From Carnobacterium sp. 17-4 (GTDB lineage: Bacteria; Bacillota; Bacilli; Lactobacillales; Carnobacteriaceae), in contig NC_015391.1 of the NCBI RefSeq assembly GCF_000195575.1, positions 1,910,363 through 1,974,362 on the forward strand: a stretch of DNA of 64,000 bases, read 5' to 3'. Under the pieces are notes generated by a model. That model was not told where the DNA came from and did no database searches. It saw nothing but the letters and a program-made list of their open reading frames with translations. Of this stretch, positions 44,213 through 53,444 are shown piece by piece. A program made the position numbers and the translations under genes. Numbering within the stretch: position 1 is the first letter of the stretch; every line of letters begins with the position of its first letter.

Positions 44213-45121
44213 ATGATAGAGCTTATTGTATCTGATATGGATGGAACATTATTAAATGAAAAAATGAAAGTTTCTGAAACAAATGCCAATGCTATTAAAG
44301 CGGCTATGAAACAAGGGATCCATTTTATGGTTGCAACAGGACGCGGCTTTACTGAAGCTCATCCTTTGCTTGAAGAAGTGGGCATTAACTGTTCATTCAT
44401 CACTTTAAATGGAGCTCAAGTATATAACGAAGAAGGTAAAGTAATCCAAAATATTGGAATTGATAAGAAAACTGTTCATGAAATCGTTTCTGAAATAAAG
44501 AAAAGAAATCTGTATTGTGAGATGACGACATCAAATGGAATTTATTCAGATAATAAAGCTAAGCGTATTGAGTCTGTAGCTTCTTTGTTATATGAAACTA
44601 ACCCGGATACGACTTACAAAATGGCTGTTGTTTTAGCAGCTGCCCGTTTAGAAATTATGAACATCAATTATGTTGAGGATTACGAACAACTTGTACATGA
44701 TGATTCCATTGAAATTTTAAAAGTCATTGCCTTTAGTGATGAGGGTCGTAAGGTCCTTGGTCCACTTACTGAGGACCTTGAAAAATCTGGAACCCTTGCT
44801 GTTACAGCTTCTTTTGTTAATAATATTGAAATCAATAACATTAACGCACAAAAAGGGATCGCTCTTGAAGATGCTGCAAAAAAATTAAATATCCCACTTG
44901 AAAATATCATGACTCTTGGCGATAACTTTAATGATGTTTCCATGTTAAAAGTAGCTGGCTATAGTTTTGCTATGGAAAATGCTGAGGAAGAAGTTAAAAC
45001 ATATGCAAAATACCGCACAACCAGTAATAACAGCGATGGAGTAGCACATGCTATTACATTGGCTTTAAACAACAACTTGGAATCAGCTAAAGCTCCAAGT
45101 ATCATGGAAAACGTAGAATAA
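44213..45121 (+). CDS. Cof-type HAD phosphatase
   Basis: A 302-residue haloacid-dehalogenase hydrolase with a type IIB cap. HAD motif I is VSDMDGTLLN (Asp8 and Asp10), motif II TGRG, and motif IV TLGDNFNDVSML near residue 238. Such enzymes dephosphorylate sugar phosphates or flavin nucleotides; the substrate is unknown. The ATG at 44213 follows GGGAGGA; the frame is open further upstream but without a site. Confidence 0.9.
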   Translation: MIELIVSDMDGTLLNEKMKVSETNANAIKAAMKQGIHFMVATGRGFTEAHPLLEEVGINCSFITLNGAQVYNEEGKVIQNIGIDKKTVHEIVSEIKKRNLYCEMTTSNGIYSDNKAKRIESVASLLYETNPDTTYKMAVVLAAARLEIMNINYVEDYEQLVHDDSIEILKVIAFSDEGRKVLGPLTEDLEKSGTLAVTASFVNNIEINNINAQKGIALEDAAKKLNIPLENIMTLGDNFNDVSMLKVAGYSFAMENAEEEVKTYAKYRTTSNNSDGVAHAITLALNNNLESAKAPSIMENVE

Positions 45122-45242
45122 AGATGATTTCCTTAGATATTCATTGATGTAATTGAAACGTAACGGTTTGCTTTCTTTTTTCGTCATTAGTAGTAGGCTT
45201 ATATTCACTTCGCCCACCTACTGAATGAAGGGAGAGTCTAAT

Positions 45243-45407
45243 ATGGATGCAAGTACACAATGGTTTTCTGCTGTAATAGAAATGGTCGGTAATGTTGGTT
45301 TTCCTATCTTTATCGCCTTTTTTCTACTCCAGCGCATGGAAACCAAACTTGATGACGTTGTTAAAGCTCTGCACGAACTAAGTCAAGTCATTAAGTCAGC
45401 GGAATAA
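45243..45407 (+). CDS. YvrJ-family small membrane protein
   Basis: A 54-residue protein with one hydrophobic helix (about 9-32) containing VGNVGFPIFIAFFLLQRMETKL, characteristic of the YvrJ family, and a charged C-terminal helix. Function unknown. The ATG at 45243 follows AAGGGAGAG. Confidence 0.75.
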   Translation: MDASTQWFSAVIEMVGNVGFPIFIAFFLLQRMETKLDDVVKALHELSQVIKSAE

Positions 45408-45444
45408 AAAAGAACCCGCCGTGAAAAACGGTGGGTTCTTTTTT
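45407..45444. terminator. Terminator after the YvrJ-like gene
   Basis: AAAAAGAACCCGCCGT pairs with ACGGTGGGTTCTTTTT with one mismatch around five bases. Confidence 0.85.
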
Positions 45445-45522
45445 ATTCCGTTTCGCGATTTTTTTTGGTATAATTAATACAAATATTCATCCGCTTAATT
45501 TATCATTAGAGGAGCGTTCAAT

Positions 45523-46041
45523 ATGGTACTTTTGTATATGAAACAAGAATACGTTTCAAAACAAGAAAAAATCCTCGTAAAAAATGAACAAGGCATAGAC
45601 GTGTATCTGATTTCAGGTAAGTGGGGCAGAGTCGGCGACAGTATATCTTTATATGCTATGGACGGAACTTTGCTTGTAGAATTCAAACAAACCGTACTCT
45701 CCTTATTTCCTAAATTTGATATTTATGTGCAAAATAAAAAAATAGGCTCGATAGCGAAACATCGTACTTTAAAGATGGTTTATTTTAAAGTTACTCCATT
45801 AAATTGGGTTGTAACTGGAGACTTTTATAATCATCATTATTTTGTACGCTGCGAGGATCAACTTATTATGGAATTGGATAAAGCTTATACATCCTTTGGA
45901 GACTATTATAGGTTATCTGTCCCAGAAGCCCAGCATGCCCCCATTTGTTTGTGTATTGCTTTGATTGTTGATAATCTCACTCTAACACGTTTGCCTAAAC
46001 CATCTCCAAGAAAAGTTAGTCGAGCTCTCCAATCTTTTTAA
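45523..46041 (+). CDS. LURP-one-related/YxjI-like protein
   Basis: A 172-residue protein of alternating beta strands (Y.VS..EKILVKNEQGIDVYLISGKWG, KQTVLSLFPKFDIYV, GDFYNHHYFV) consistent with the tubby-like LURP-one/YxjI fold. Members are unknown in function and may bind membranes or regulate. A short strongly hydrophobic strand (CLCIALIVD) lies near residue 145. The start follows AGAGGAGCG. Confidence 0.75.
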   Translation: MVLLYMKQEYVSKQEKILVKNEQGIDVYLISGKWGRVGDSISLYAMDGTLLVEFKQTVLSLFPKFDIYVQNKKIGSIAKHRTLKMVYFKVTPLNWVVTGDFYNHHYFVRCEDQLIMELDKAYTSFGDYYRLSVPEAQHAPICLCIALIVDNLTLTRLPKPSPRKVSRALQSF

Positions 46042-46046
46042 CTTAC

Positions 46047-46094
46047 GAAAAAAGCATTGATCTGATTTAATTTTTACAGATCAATGCTTTTTTC
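46047..46094. terminator. Bidirectional terminator
   Basis: Perfect 18-base arms GAAAAAAGCATTGATCTG and complement around a 12-base loop. It lies between two convergent genes. Confidence 0.88.
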
Positions 46095-46653
46095 AATTCA
46101 CATTCCATTGCATATGATCGTACAAATGATTACCTAAAGTACATTCCCAAGACTTTTTAAAGCCTATTTTAAGGTAAAGTTGTTGTGCCTTTTTATTTTG
46201 TTGATCGCAATTCAATCCAATAACCTGTTCATTTTCTGCCATTGCAATAGTAGGCAATGCCTCTATCAATTCTGTTGCCACCCCTTGCCCTCTAAAGTTC
46301 TCATCCGTCACTAGAGAATCTAAGTACCACTCTCCCTTAATTGTTTCAGCATCTTTAAATAGTGGTTCCACTATCCCGTATTCTTTTAATTTTTCATTTA
46401 ATGGTTCATCAATTACAGCTTCCAACTCGCCTTTGTAACCAAAACATACTCCCGCTCTTTTTCCATCGCGGACACAGATAAATGCACGACTGTAACTATA
46501 ACGATAATTTTTATTTTCCATAGCTTTTTTCATCATATTTTTTAAGCTAATAGAATCTATTTCTTTTAGCAATGGCAGCTCCATGTCTTCTAAAATAATC
46601 CATACCCATTCTACTAATTGATCTATATCTGAAAGTTCAGCTTTTCGAATCAT
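46093..46653 (-). CDS. GNAT-family acetyltransferase
   Basis: A 186-residue acetyltransferase. IRKAELSDIDQLVEW opens the fold, and the acetyl-CoA motif LVTDENFRGQGVATELIEALP lies near residue 125, ending in QQLYLKIGFKKSWE. Substrate unknown. The ATG at 46653 follows GTAGGA. The frame extends upstream to 46695 without a site. Confidence 0.86.
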   Translation of the reverse strand: MIRKAELSDIDQLVEWVWIILEDMELPLLKEIDSISLKNMMKKAMENKNYRYSYSRAFICVRDGKRAGVCFGYKGELEAVIDEPLNEKLKEYGIVEPLFKDAETIKGEWYLDSLVTDENFRGQGVATELIEALPTIAMAENEQVIGLNCDQQNKKAQQLYLKIGFKKSWECTLGNHLYDHMQWNVN

Positions 46654-46840
46654 TTTCCTACCTACTTTCTTTAGAGTAATTCCCATTTCTATCATAGCGA
46701 ATTAGAGATACCCATTCAACTATTTAATCTATGCAAAAGAACACATGCATGTCAGAACATATCACACAAGAATATTACATTATTGTTGCAATCGAGTTAA
46801 ACATAAATTAGAATAATAACTTAGACAAGGAGGTTTATTT

Positions 46841-48295
46841 ATGAATTTACGAAAACGATCACTTTTTACACTTATGACAGCTTTACTACTGACAGTCATT
46901 TTCACTATACTATTGCCTGGTACAGCTTCTGCCCAAGAAACAAACAAAACTTATATTATTGGAACGGATGTTACCTTTGCTCCCTTTGAATACAAAGATG
47001 TGGATGGGGAATACAAAGGAATTGATGTGGATTTGTTAGATGCTATTGCCAAAGATCAAGGATTTAATTATGAATTACGACCTTTGGGATTTAGTGCTGC
47101 ACTGCAAGCTTTAGAATCAAATCAAATAGACGGTATGATTGCTGGAATGAGCATTACACCTGAACGTCAAGAATCTTTTGATTTTTCTGATCCATACTTT
47201 GAGAGCGGCGTTGTTATGGCCGTTTCTGAATCAAATGATGAAATAACTTCTTATGAGGATCTAGAAGGGAAAACAGTAGCTGTTAAAGTTGGGACAACTG
47301 GTGCTGCTTTTGCTGAGTCTATTCAAGATGAATTCGGTTTTGAATTAAATACTTTTGAAGATTCTGCAAATATGTATGAAGATGTCTTAACAGGAAATTC
47401 AGATGCTGCTTTTGAAGATTACCCTGTAATGGCTTATGCTATTCAATCTGGACTAGGTCTAAAACTAACAATGGATCCTGAACCTGGAGACAATTATGGC
47501 TTTGCCGTAAATAAGGGACAAAATGCTGAGTTATTGGAAATGTTCAATAATGGTCTAATTAATATTCGTGCTAATGGAACTTATGATGAAATAATGGATA
47601 CTTACCTAGGTGATACATCTACCAAAAATGATTCTGCAAACCTTGGATTCTTTGGTTTGATTCAACAAAATGGCGGCGAATTACTAAAAGGATTAGGTAG
47701 AACATTATTATTAACCATTATCTCTTTTGCAATTGCTACCATTTTTGGTGTTATCTTAGGATTATTTAACGCTTCGCCTAACAAAGTATTGAACTGGATA
47801 GCAACAATTTACGTAGATATCCTACGTGGTATACCTTTAATCGTATTAGCGTTTTTCATCTACTTCTCTATTCCTCAATTTTTGAGTATTCAAATACCTG
47901 CTTATATTGCTGGTGTAATCACGTTGAGCCTAAATACAACTGCCTATATTGCTGAATTGGTTCGTGGTGGTATCCAAGCAGTAGATACAGGTCAACTTGA
48001 AGCTTCAAGAAGTTTAGGACTTACTTACAATACGTCTATGCGCAAAGTTGTATTGCCACAAGCTGTTAAAATAATGATACCATCTTTTATTAATCAATTT
48101 GTCATTACCCTTAAAGATACCTCAATTCTATCCGTTATCGGTATCGTTGAATTGACTCAAACCGGAAAAATCATTATTGCCCGTACCTACTCTTCTGGAG
48201 ATATGTGGTTGATTGTTGGACTGATGTATATTATCATCATCACGATCCTAACGAAGTTTTCAAACTATATTGAAAGGAGAACATCAAATGACTAA
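46841..48295 (+). CDS. Amino-acid ABC transporter, fused binding protein and permease (copy 2)
   Basis: A 484-residue fusion with the same layout as copy 1: signal peptide (about 1-32), binding domain (about 38-248; [20 protein letters not shown]) and permease domain with [23 protein letters not shown]. The binding domains of the two copies have diverged more than the permease ends, which are nearly identical. The copies may differ in ligand or in expression. The start follows AAGGAGGTTTA. Confidence 0.9.
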   Translation: MNLRKRSLFTLMTALLLTVIFTILLPGTASAQETNKTYIIGTDVTFAPFEYKDVDGEYKGIDVDLLDAIAKDQGFNYELRPLGFSAALQALESNQIDGMIAGMSITPERQESFDFSDPYFESGVVMAVSESNDEITSYEDLEGKTVAVKVGTTGAAFAESIQDEFGFELNTFEDSANMYEDVLTGNSDAAFEDYPVMAYAIQSGLGLKLTMDPEPGDNYGFAVNKGQNAELLEMFNNGLINIRANGTYDEIMDTYLGDTSTKNDSANLGFFGLIQQNGGELLKGLGRTLLLTIISFAIATIFGVILGLFNASPNKVLNWIATIYVDILRGIPLIVLAFFIYFSIPQFLSIQIPAYIAGVITLSLNTTAYIAELVRGGIQAVDTGQLEASRSLGLTYNTSMRKVVLPQAVKIMIPSFINQFVITLKDTSILSVIGIVELTQTGKIIIARTYSSGDMWLIVGLMYIIIITILTKFSNYIERRTSND

Positions 48296-49019
48296 AGTAA
48301 AAGTAGAACATCTAAAGAAAAATTTTGGAAGCTTAGAAGTTTTAAAGGACTTGAATGTTGAAGTTCAAGAAGGAGAAGTTGTTTGTATCATCGGACCTTC
48401 TGGATCTGGTAAAAGTACGTTTCTCCGCTGTCTGAATGCTTTGGAAGAAATTACGGGTGGTAAAGTGATTATTGATGACTTTGATCTCACTGATCCAAAA
48501 CAAGACATCAATAAAGTACGGGAAAATATTGGAATGGTTTTTCAACAGTTTAATTTATTCCCTCATCTAACCGTTATAGAAAATATTACATTAGCACCTA
48601 AAGAACTCAAAAAGGATTCTACTGACGCTATTAAAAAACGTGCACTAGAATTATTGGAAACAGTTGGTCTTTCTGAAAAAGCGAATGATTACCCTAAATC
48701 ATTATCTGGTGGACAGAAGCAACGTGTTGCTATTGCACGTGCTTTAGCAATGAATCCAGATATTATGTTGTTCGATGAACCTACAAGTGCTCTTGATCCA
48801 GAAATGGTTGGCGATGTGTTAGAAGTCATGCAAAAGCTGGCTGAACAAGGCATGACTATGTTAGTCGTAACACATGAAATGGGCTTCGCTAAAGAAGTTG
48901 CCGATCGCGTGATTTTCATGGATGGCGGATACATTGTTGAAGAAGGCAAACCTGAACAACTCTTTAACCATCCTCAACATGAACGAACAAAGAACTTTTT
49001 AGAAAAAGTTTTAGTTTAA
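48288..49019 (+). CDS. glnQ: Amino-acid ABC transporter ATPase (copy 2)
   Basis: A 243-residue ATPase nearly identical to copy 1, with Walker [25 protein letters not shown] and [10 protein letters not shown]. Differences cluster in a helical stretch near residues 110-118 and at the C terminus. The ATG at 48288 follows AAAGGAGA and overlaps the permease stop by eight bases. Confidence 0.93.
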   Translation: MTKVKVEHLKKNFGSLEVLKDLNVEVQEGEVVCIIGPSGSGKSTFLRCLNALEEITGGKVIIDDFDLTDPKQDINKVRENIGMVFQQFNLFPHLTVIENITLAPKELKKDSTDAIKKRALELLETVGLSEKANDYPKSLSGGQKQRVAIARALAMNPDIMLFDEPTSALDPEMVGDVLEVMQKLAEQGMTMLVVTHEMGFAKEVADRVIFMDGGYIVEEGKPEQLFNHPQHERTKNFLEKVLV

Positions 49020-49020
49020 A

Positions 49021-49066
49021 AAAAAGATCTGCCCTACGAGTAAATTCTCGTGTGGCAGATCTTTTT
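49021..49066. terminator. Bidirectional terminator
   Basis: AAAAGATCTGCC pairs with GGCAGATCTTTT around a GAG/CTC inner stem. It separates glnQ copy 2 and the convergent YhgE-like gene. Confidence 0.85.
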
Positions 49067-49070
49067 TATT

Positions 49071-51893
49071 TTAAGCTTTAATTGTTTCATCTAATTTATT
49101 TTCTTCATTCTTTTGACTCTTTTTTTGTGAGATATGCATCGTTACAATCAATAAACCATTGAAAAGAAGAATAATCCCAATCATCACAAAGTTAGCATGC
49201 CAATAAATGTCATTTCCTAGACCGTTGCTGATTGCTTGCCTAAATCCATAAACGGAGTATGTCATTGGCAATAATAAGTGAATAGACTGGAAGAACCCAT
49301 TCGTCAATGGAATAGGGAACGTTCCACCAGAGCCACCTAATTGCAAGACGAGTAATACCATTGCTAAAAAGCGCCCAACATTATCTAGTGCTACTACTAA
49401 AGTTAATACAATAGACATAAATGCTAAGGAAGTTAGTACAGCTAATAAGAAGAATTTCCCTATAAATAAAACATCTAATCCGATCATTAGTAAGATGCCA
49501 CATTCCAATACAGCCATCAAGGTTGCTATAAGTATAGCTACAGAAACTTTGCTTAGCCACCACTCAAAACCGGATCTACCTTCAAGTGCCCTCTTACGTA
49601 CAGGATAGATTGTAGTAAAGACAACTGCTCCAATATACAGTGCCATTGACATAATATAAGGCGCTAATGCAGCACCATAATTTGGTACTTCACTATATTT
49701 TTTTTGTTTTAATTCAATTGGATTTGCAAACATATCCATTGTTTTATCCGTTGCATCTACTTCATTAACTTTTGTGGAACCTTCCAATAAACTAGTTGAT
49801 AATTGACTAGTTCCATCTTTTAGCGAGTTGATTCCGTTGCCTAATGTTTGAGACCCACTGCTCAGTGCTTGTGAACCATCTCTAAGCTGTGTCGAGCCAT
49901 CTGCTAAGCTTGTTGCACCATTAGTTAAACTAGCCGAATTTTCGTTCAAAAGAGACGTTCCCTGGGCTAATTGATTTGCCCCACTGCTCAACTGATCGAT
50001 TCCCGCAATAAGGTTTGGTAATTGAGAGGATAATTGTCCTATACCGCTGTTTAATTGTTCAGATCCCGTATTTAATGCTGTTGAATTTGCATTTAGTTCA
50101 TCTGCTCCAGTTTGTAAGGAGTTCACTCCATTTGTATAGTTTGTTACTCCGTCTACTAGACCATTTTCTCCTGACAAACCACTCTGAATGGCTGCTAAAC
50201 CTTGATTCAATTCAGTCATCCCTTGAATGATTCCTTTATCTGAGTTGGTCCCTTGTCGTTCCAAGGCTGATTGAATACCAGTTAAACCTGTAATCAGCTC
50301 ATTCATTGCTTGATTGGTTGGTGGCAATAGCTTGTTTGAACTTTGAGCCAATGTATCTACTTGCGTTTTTAGTTCAGTTAATTGGTCCGTAAGCCCACTA
50401 ACGGCAGCTAATTCTGTCTGCAAATCGGTTAACGAAGTACCCGTTTCATTTGTAGCTATTGCTGTATTAGTTATATCTTCACTTGTAATACCTAGTTGAT
50501 TTTTAACAGTAGTTAGTTCTGTATTTTTTTGTTCAGTTGCTGTCTCTACTGCATCCAGCAATTCAGCTTGTTGTTCAGTAGTTAGACTATCAAAAGCAGT
50601 TGTATCACGTAATGCTGAAATTGTAGCTTCATTGTCTGCTTTAATCGTTCCTTCCAGTACATCAACTTCAGCCTTTACTTTAGTTAAATCTTCTCCCGTT
50701 TTCCCGATATCTTGAGCAACTTCATTTAAGCTTACACCAGATTGTTGTAAGTTCGTTTGAATGCCGCTAAAGTCAGTACTCTCCGCTTGCACATCAAGAA
50801 CAGCATCTAACTTTTGAATCCCTTCGTTCATTGAGGACAAGTTTTCCATTAAAAATTTCAGCTGCTCAGCATTTTCATTTGATAAACTTTTATCTAATTC
50901 TGAAGAAAGTTGGTTTAAACCAGTTAACAATTGGTCGCTACCCGATTTAACTTGATCAACACCATTACTGACTTCAACTGTTCCTGCTTGTAAGGCTGAA
51001 GAATTTGCGTTCAAGACTTTTGTTCCATCAGCAAGTTTTGAAACGCCACCAGTATAAGTTTTCAGTCCATTTGTGAGTTCTGTTGAACCATTCTCTAAAA
51101 GAGCCCCCCCATTTTCTAGTGGTTTTACTTTTGAAGATAGTTGATTGATTCCATTATTCAGTTGGTCTGCTCCATTGTTTACTTGAGCCACTCCAGCTGT
51201 GTATTCTTTTAGTCCAACTTCCAGCGTTTGGGTTCCTTCTTCAAATGTTAACGTACTTGAAGATAGCTTTTCTAGATTTTTTGTTAATTCTTGGCTTCCA
51301 TCGGCTACTTTCCCAGTTCCCTCATCAATTTCTCCAGCTCCCTCAGCAGCTTCTGAAAAACCTGTTCCAATTGTACCTAATTGTTCAAAAATTGCTTCGG
51401 TATAAGCTTTTGTTACATTAGCAGATACCTCTGCCTTAACATCTTTTGCAGCAGATTTACTAATGACTTCTCCAATATAATTTAATGACCCGTTTGTTTC
51501 ATAGTCGATTGTCATTTTTTCTGGATTCGTCTCCATCAATGTAGCCGCATCTGTTGAAAAATCTGTTGGTAATGTCATTACCATATAATACTCACGATTT
51601 TCTAAGCCCATTTGCGCTTCTTCTTGAGACACAAAGTGCCAATCCAATGCATCATTCTTCTTGAGTTTATCAACAACATCAGATCCGATATCAAGCTGTT
51701 TTCCTTGATAATCAACAGCGTGATCTAAATTCACTACAGCCACAGATAATTTATCTGTATTGCCATAAGGATCCCAGTTAGATTTCAAAAAGAATCCAGC
51801 ATACATAATAGGTATAAATAACATAACCATACAAGAAATCAGCAACATTTTATTAGAGACTAATTTCTTCCATTCCATTTTTAACATGTCCAT
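49071..51893 (-). CDS. YhgE/Pip-family membrane protein
   Basis: A 940-residue protein with one N-terminal transmembrane segment (about 15-35), a very long extracellular region and about five C-terminal transmembrane segments (from about residue 745). The extracellular part is built of short L..G...L..G repeats (for example LSSGANQLAQGTSLLNE), typical of the YhgE/Pip family, with a coiled region near 370-560. Family members include the phage infection protein of lactococci, needed for some phages to inject DNA, and type VII-secretion related proteins. An Rrf2 regulator gene lies 35 bases upstream on the same strand. Confidence 0.9.
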   Translation of the reverse strand: MDMLKMEWKKLVSNKMLLISCMVMLFIPIMYAGFFLKSNWDPYGNTDKLSVAVVNLDHAVDYQGKQLDIGSDVVDKLKKNDALDWHFVSQEEAQMGLENREYYMVMTLPTDFSTDAATLMETNPEKMTIDYETNGSLNYIGEVISKSAAKDVKAEVSANVTKAYTEAIFEQLGTIGTGFSEAAEGAGEIDEGTGKVADGSQELTKNLEKLSSSTLTFEEGTQTLEVGLKEYTAGVAQVNNGADQLNNGINQLSSKVKPLENGGALLENGSTELTNGLKTYTGGVSKLADGTKVLNANSSALQAGTVEVSNGVDQVKSGSDQLLTGLNQLSSELDKSLSNENAEQLKFLMENLSSMNEGIQKLDAVLDVQAESTDFSGIQTNLQQSGVSLNEVAQDIGKTGEDLTKVKAEVDVLEGTIKADNEATISALRDTTAFDSLTTEQQAELLDAVETATEQKNTELTTVKNQLGITSEDITNTAIATNETGTSLTDLQTELAAVSGLTDQLTELKTQVDTLAQSSNKLLPPTNQAMNELITGLTGIQSALERQGTNSDKGIIQGMTELNQGLAAIQSGLSGENGLVDGVTNYTNGVNSLQTGADELNANSTALNTGSEQLNSGIGQLSSQLPNLIAGIDQLSSGANQLAQGTSLLNENSASLTNGATSLADGSTQLRDGSQALSSGSQTLGNGINSLKDGTSQLSTSLLEGSTKVNEVDATDKTMDMFANPIELKQKKYSEVPNYGAALAPYIMSMALYIGAVVFTTIYPVRKRALEGRSGFEWWLSKVSVAILIATLMAVLECGILLMIGLDVLFIGKFFLLAVLTSLAFMSIVLTLVVALDNVGRFLAMVLLVLQLGGSGGTFPIPLTNGFFQSIHLLLPMTYSVYGFRQAISNGLGNDIYWHANFVMIGIILLFNGLLIVTMHISQKKSQKNEENKLDETIKA

Positions 51894-51928
51894 TTTACTT
51901 GTACATCCCTTTCAATGTAACGACTTTT

Positions 51929-52399
51929 TTATTTTTTATTCCAGTCAATAGCAGGCATTTCATTTTTTCCTATTGATGACCAAATAAGCTGATCTAACGT
52001 CTGACGCTTCAGAAAATTTGTGTATTGCTTATCTGCCTCTTCAAAAGTCGTTACTAAGGTTTTTTCTCCATTACTAGCTGGTTCGCCTACATCTGAGAAA
52101 ACCTGGTTAATCATTCCTGAGTTTGGATAAGTGACAATCTTACCTTCTAATGCTTCAACAATTTCCAGTAAGTTTATCTTTTCAGGTTTTTTGGCTAATA
52201 TAAAACCGCCATTGCTTCCAGGAATTGATGTTGCTAATCCGCTAACAACTAACTTTCGAATAATTTTTCTGATATAAGAATGAGATGTTCCTTTTAAACG
52301 ACTATTTAATACATGCGAAGTAATTGGAATATAATTATCTTGAGTAGAAAGCATGGCTAATATGCAGATTGCTTGCTCCAAACCTTTTGTTAACTTCAT
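51929..52399 (-). CDS. Rrf2-family transcriptional regulator
   Basis: A 156-residue regulator with an N-terminal winged helix. MKLTKGLEQAICILAML, SYIRKIIRKLVVSGL and GSNGGFILAKKPEKINLLEIVEALEG are Rrf2 hallmarks. The three cysteines of iron-sulfur members (IscR, NsrR) are absent, only Cys12 being present, so it likely senses something else or uses thiol chemistry. It precedes the YhgE-like gene and probably controls it through the dyad at 52434-52452. Confidence 0.88.
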   Translation of the reverse strand: MKLTKGLEQAICILAMLSTQDNYIPITSHVLNSRLKGTSHSYIRKIIRKLVVSGLATSIPGSNGGFILAKKPEKINLLEIVEALEGKIVTYPNSGMINQVFSDVGEPASNGEKTLVTTFEEADKQYTNFLKRQTLDQLIWSSIGKNEMPAIDWNKK

Positions 52400-52433
52400 T
52401 CTTTCCCTTCTTTCTATTCTCTACAGTTCAATT

Positions 52434-52452
52434 GTGGACTTTAAATGTCCAC
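52434..52452. promoter_or_regulatory. Candidate operator upstream of the Rrf2 gene
   Basis: GTGGAC-TTTAAAT-GTCCAC is a perfect six-base-arm dyad 35 bases upstream of the regulator start. Such autoregulatory dyads are usual for Rrf2 proteins. Confidence 0.55.
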
Positions 52453-52591
52453 GACGAATAATATAACTCTTTCTTTATAAAATTACAACTATTTTCTTCT
52501 TAAATTTTGATTATATTAAAATAAAAAAGTGAATTTTACTAGACAAGTTTAACAGTTCAAGCTATCCTAAATGTAAAGGAGTCGATCTGAC

Positions 52592-52936
52592 ATGTTTTTG
52601 GACATAACTGAACTCGCTCAACAAAAAATTAAACAGACTTGCTCTCATCACAAGGGACAACTGGTATTTTATTATGAATCTAGAATCGGCTGTACGTGTG
52701 GAAATAATGGTATTTTCTTATTAAAAATCACTCAGCAAAACGATTCTGAGTTAGATGCAACTTTAGCCTCTTCTTTAGGTAACTTGCCTATTCAAGGATG
52801 GAGCCTTCCTTTTTTAGATGACCAAATGAAACTGGATTACAATTCCTCTAAACATGCCTTAATTTTTCGCAGTGACAGTGGTTTGATCAATGACAATGTC
52901 TTGATCATTAACGATGCCAATGAACCGATTTCTTAA
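52592..52936 (+). CDS. HesB/YneR-like iron-sulfur biosynthesis family protein
   Basis: A 114-residue protein resembling the HesB-like small Firmicutes branch. ITELAQQKIKQTC opens the fold, IGCTCGNNGIFLLK carries two cysteines near residues 34 and 36, and LIFRSDSGLINDNV is a typical C-terminal strand-turn. The canonical C-terminal CGCG cysteines of IscA are lacking, so an iron-sulfur role is doubtful. A paralogue follows 89 bases later. Confidence 0.7.
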   Translation: MFLDITELAQQKIKQTCSHHKGQLVFYYESRIGCTCGNNGIFLLKITQQNDSELDATLASSLGNLPIQGWSLPFLDDQMKLDYNSSKHALIFRSDSGLINDNVLIINDANEPIS

Positions 52937-53025
52937 GATTTAAATCATGTGAGTGGACATTTTTTTCATTCACGTCTACAATTCACTTACTATATAAAAG
53001 TAAATTAGCTTATCGGAGGGTTTAT

Positions 53026-53373
53026 ATGTTTTTAACACTAACGGATACTGCAATAGAACGTTTGAAGAAGATTCAAGAACAACATTCGGGGCAAATAGCT
53101 TTATACTATAACCGCATCACTGGTGGATATGCTTGTGGAATTGTGGGCACTTTCTCACTAAAATTGCTTACTAGTCCTAGTGAAGAGTTGAATGACACCA
53201 TCGATTCAACGATTGGAAAAATAGCCGTTCAAAAAGAACGTTTAAATGACTTATCAGAAAATGTTGTTTTGGATTACAAAAAATCAAAGAATAGTTTAAT
53301 TTTAAGAAGTGACGCTGGGTTAATAAACGATGACGTCACGGTTCTTGATAACGATAATAATAAACTATTTTAA
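53026..53373 (+). CDS. HesB/YneR-like protein, paralogue
   Basis: A 115-residue protein clearly related to the preceding one: LTDTAIERLKKIQEQHSGQIALYYNR, GGYACGIVGTFSLKLL and LILRSDAGLINDDVTVL. Only a single cysteine remains, at about residue 38. The two genes are tandem duplicates. The start follows TCGGAGGGTT. Function unknown. Confidence 0.7.
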   Translation: MFLTLTDTAIERLKKIQEQHSGQIALYYNRITGGYACGIVGTFSLKLLTSPSEELNDTIDSTIGKIAVQKERLNDLSENVVLDYKKSKNSLILRSDAGLINDDVTVLDNDNNKLF

Positions 53374-53395
53374 TCGTTCATTATATTAGGTAAAT

Positions 53396-53440
53396 AAAAA
53401 AGCTGAGACTAAGGTTTGATTCCTTAGTCTCAGCTTTTTT
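53396..53440. terminator. Bidirectional terminator
   Basis: Perfect 18-base arms AAAAAGCTGAGACTAAGG and complement around seven bases, flanked by T runs on both strands. It separates the HesB-like genes from uvrC. Confidence 0.9.
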
Positions 53441-53444
53441 ATTT

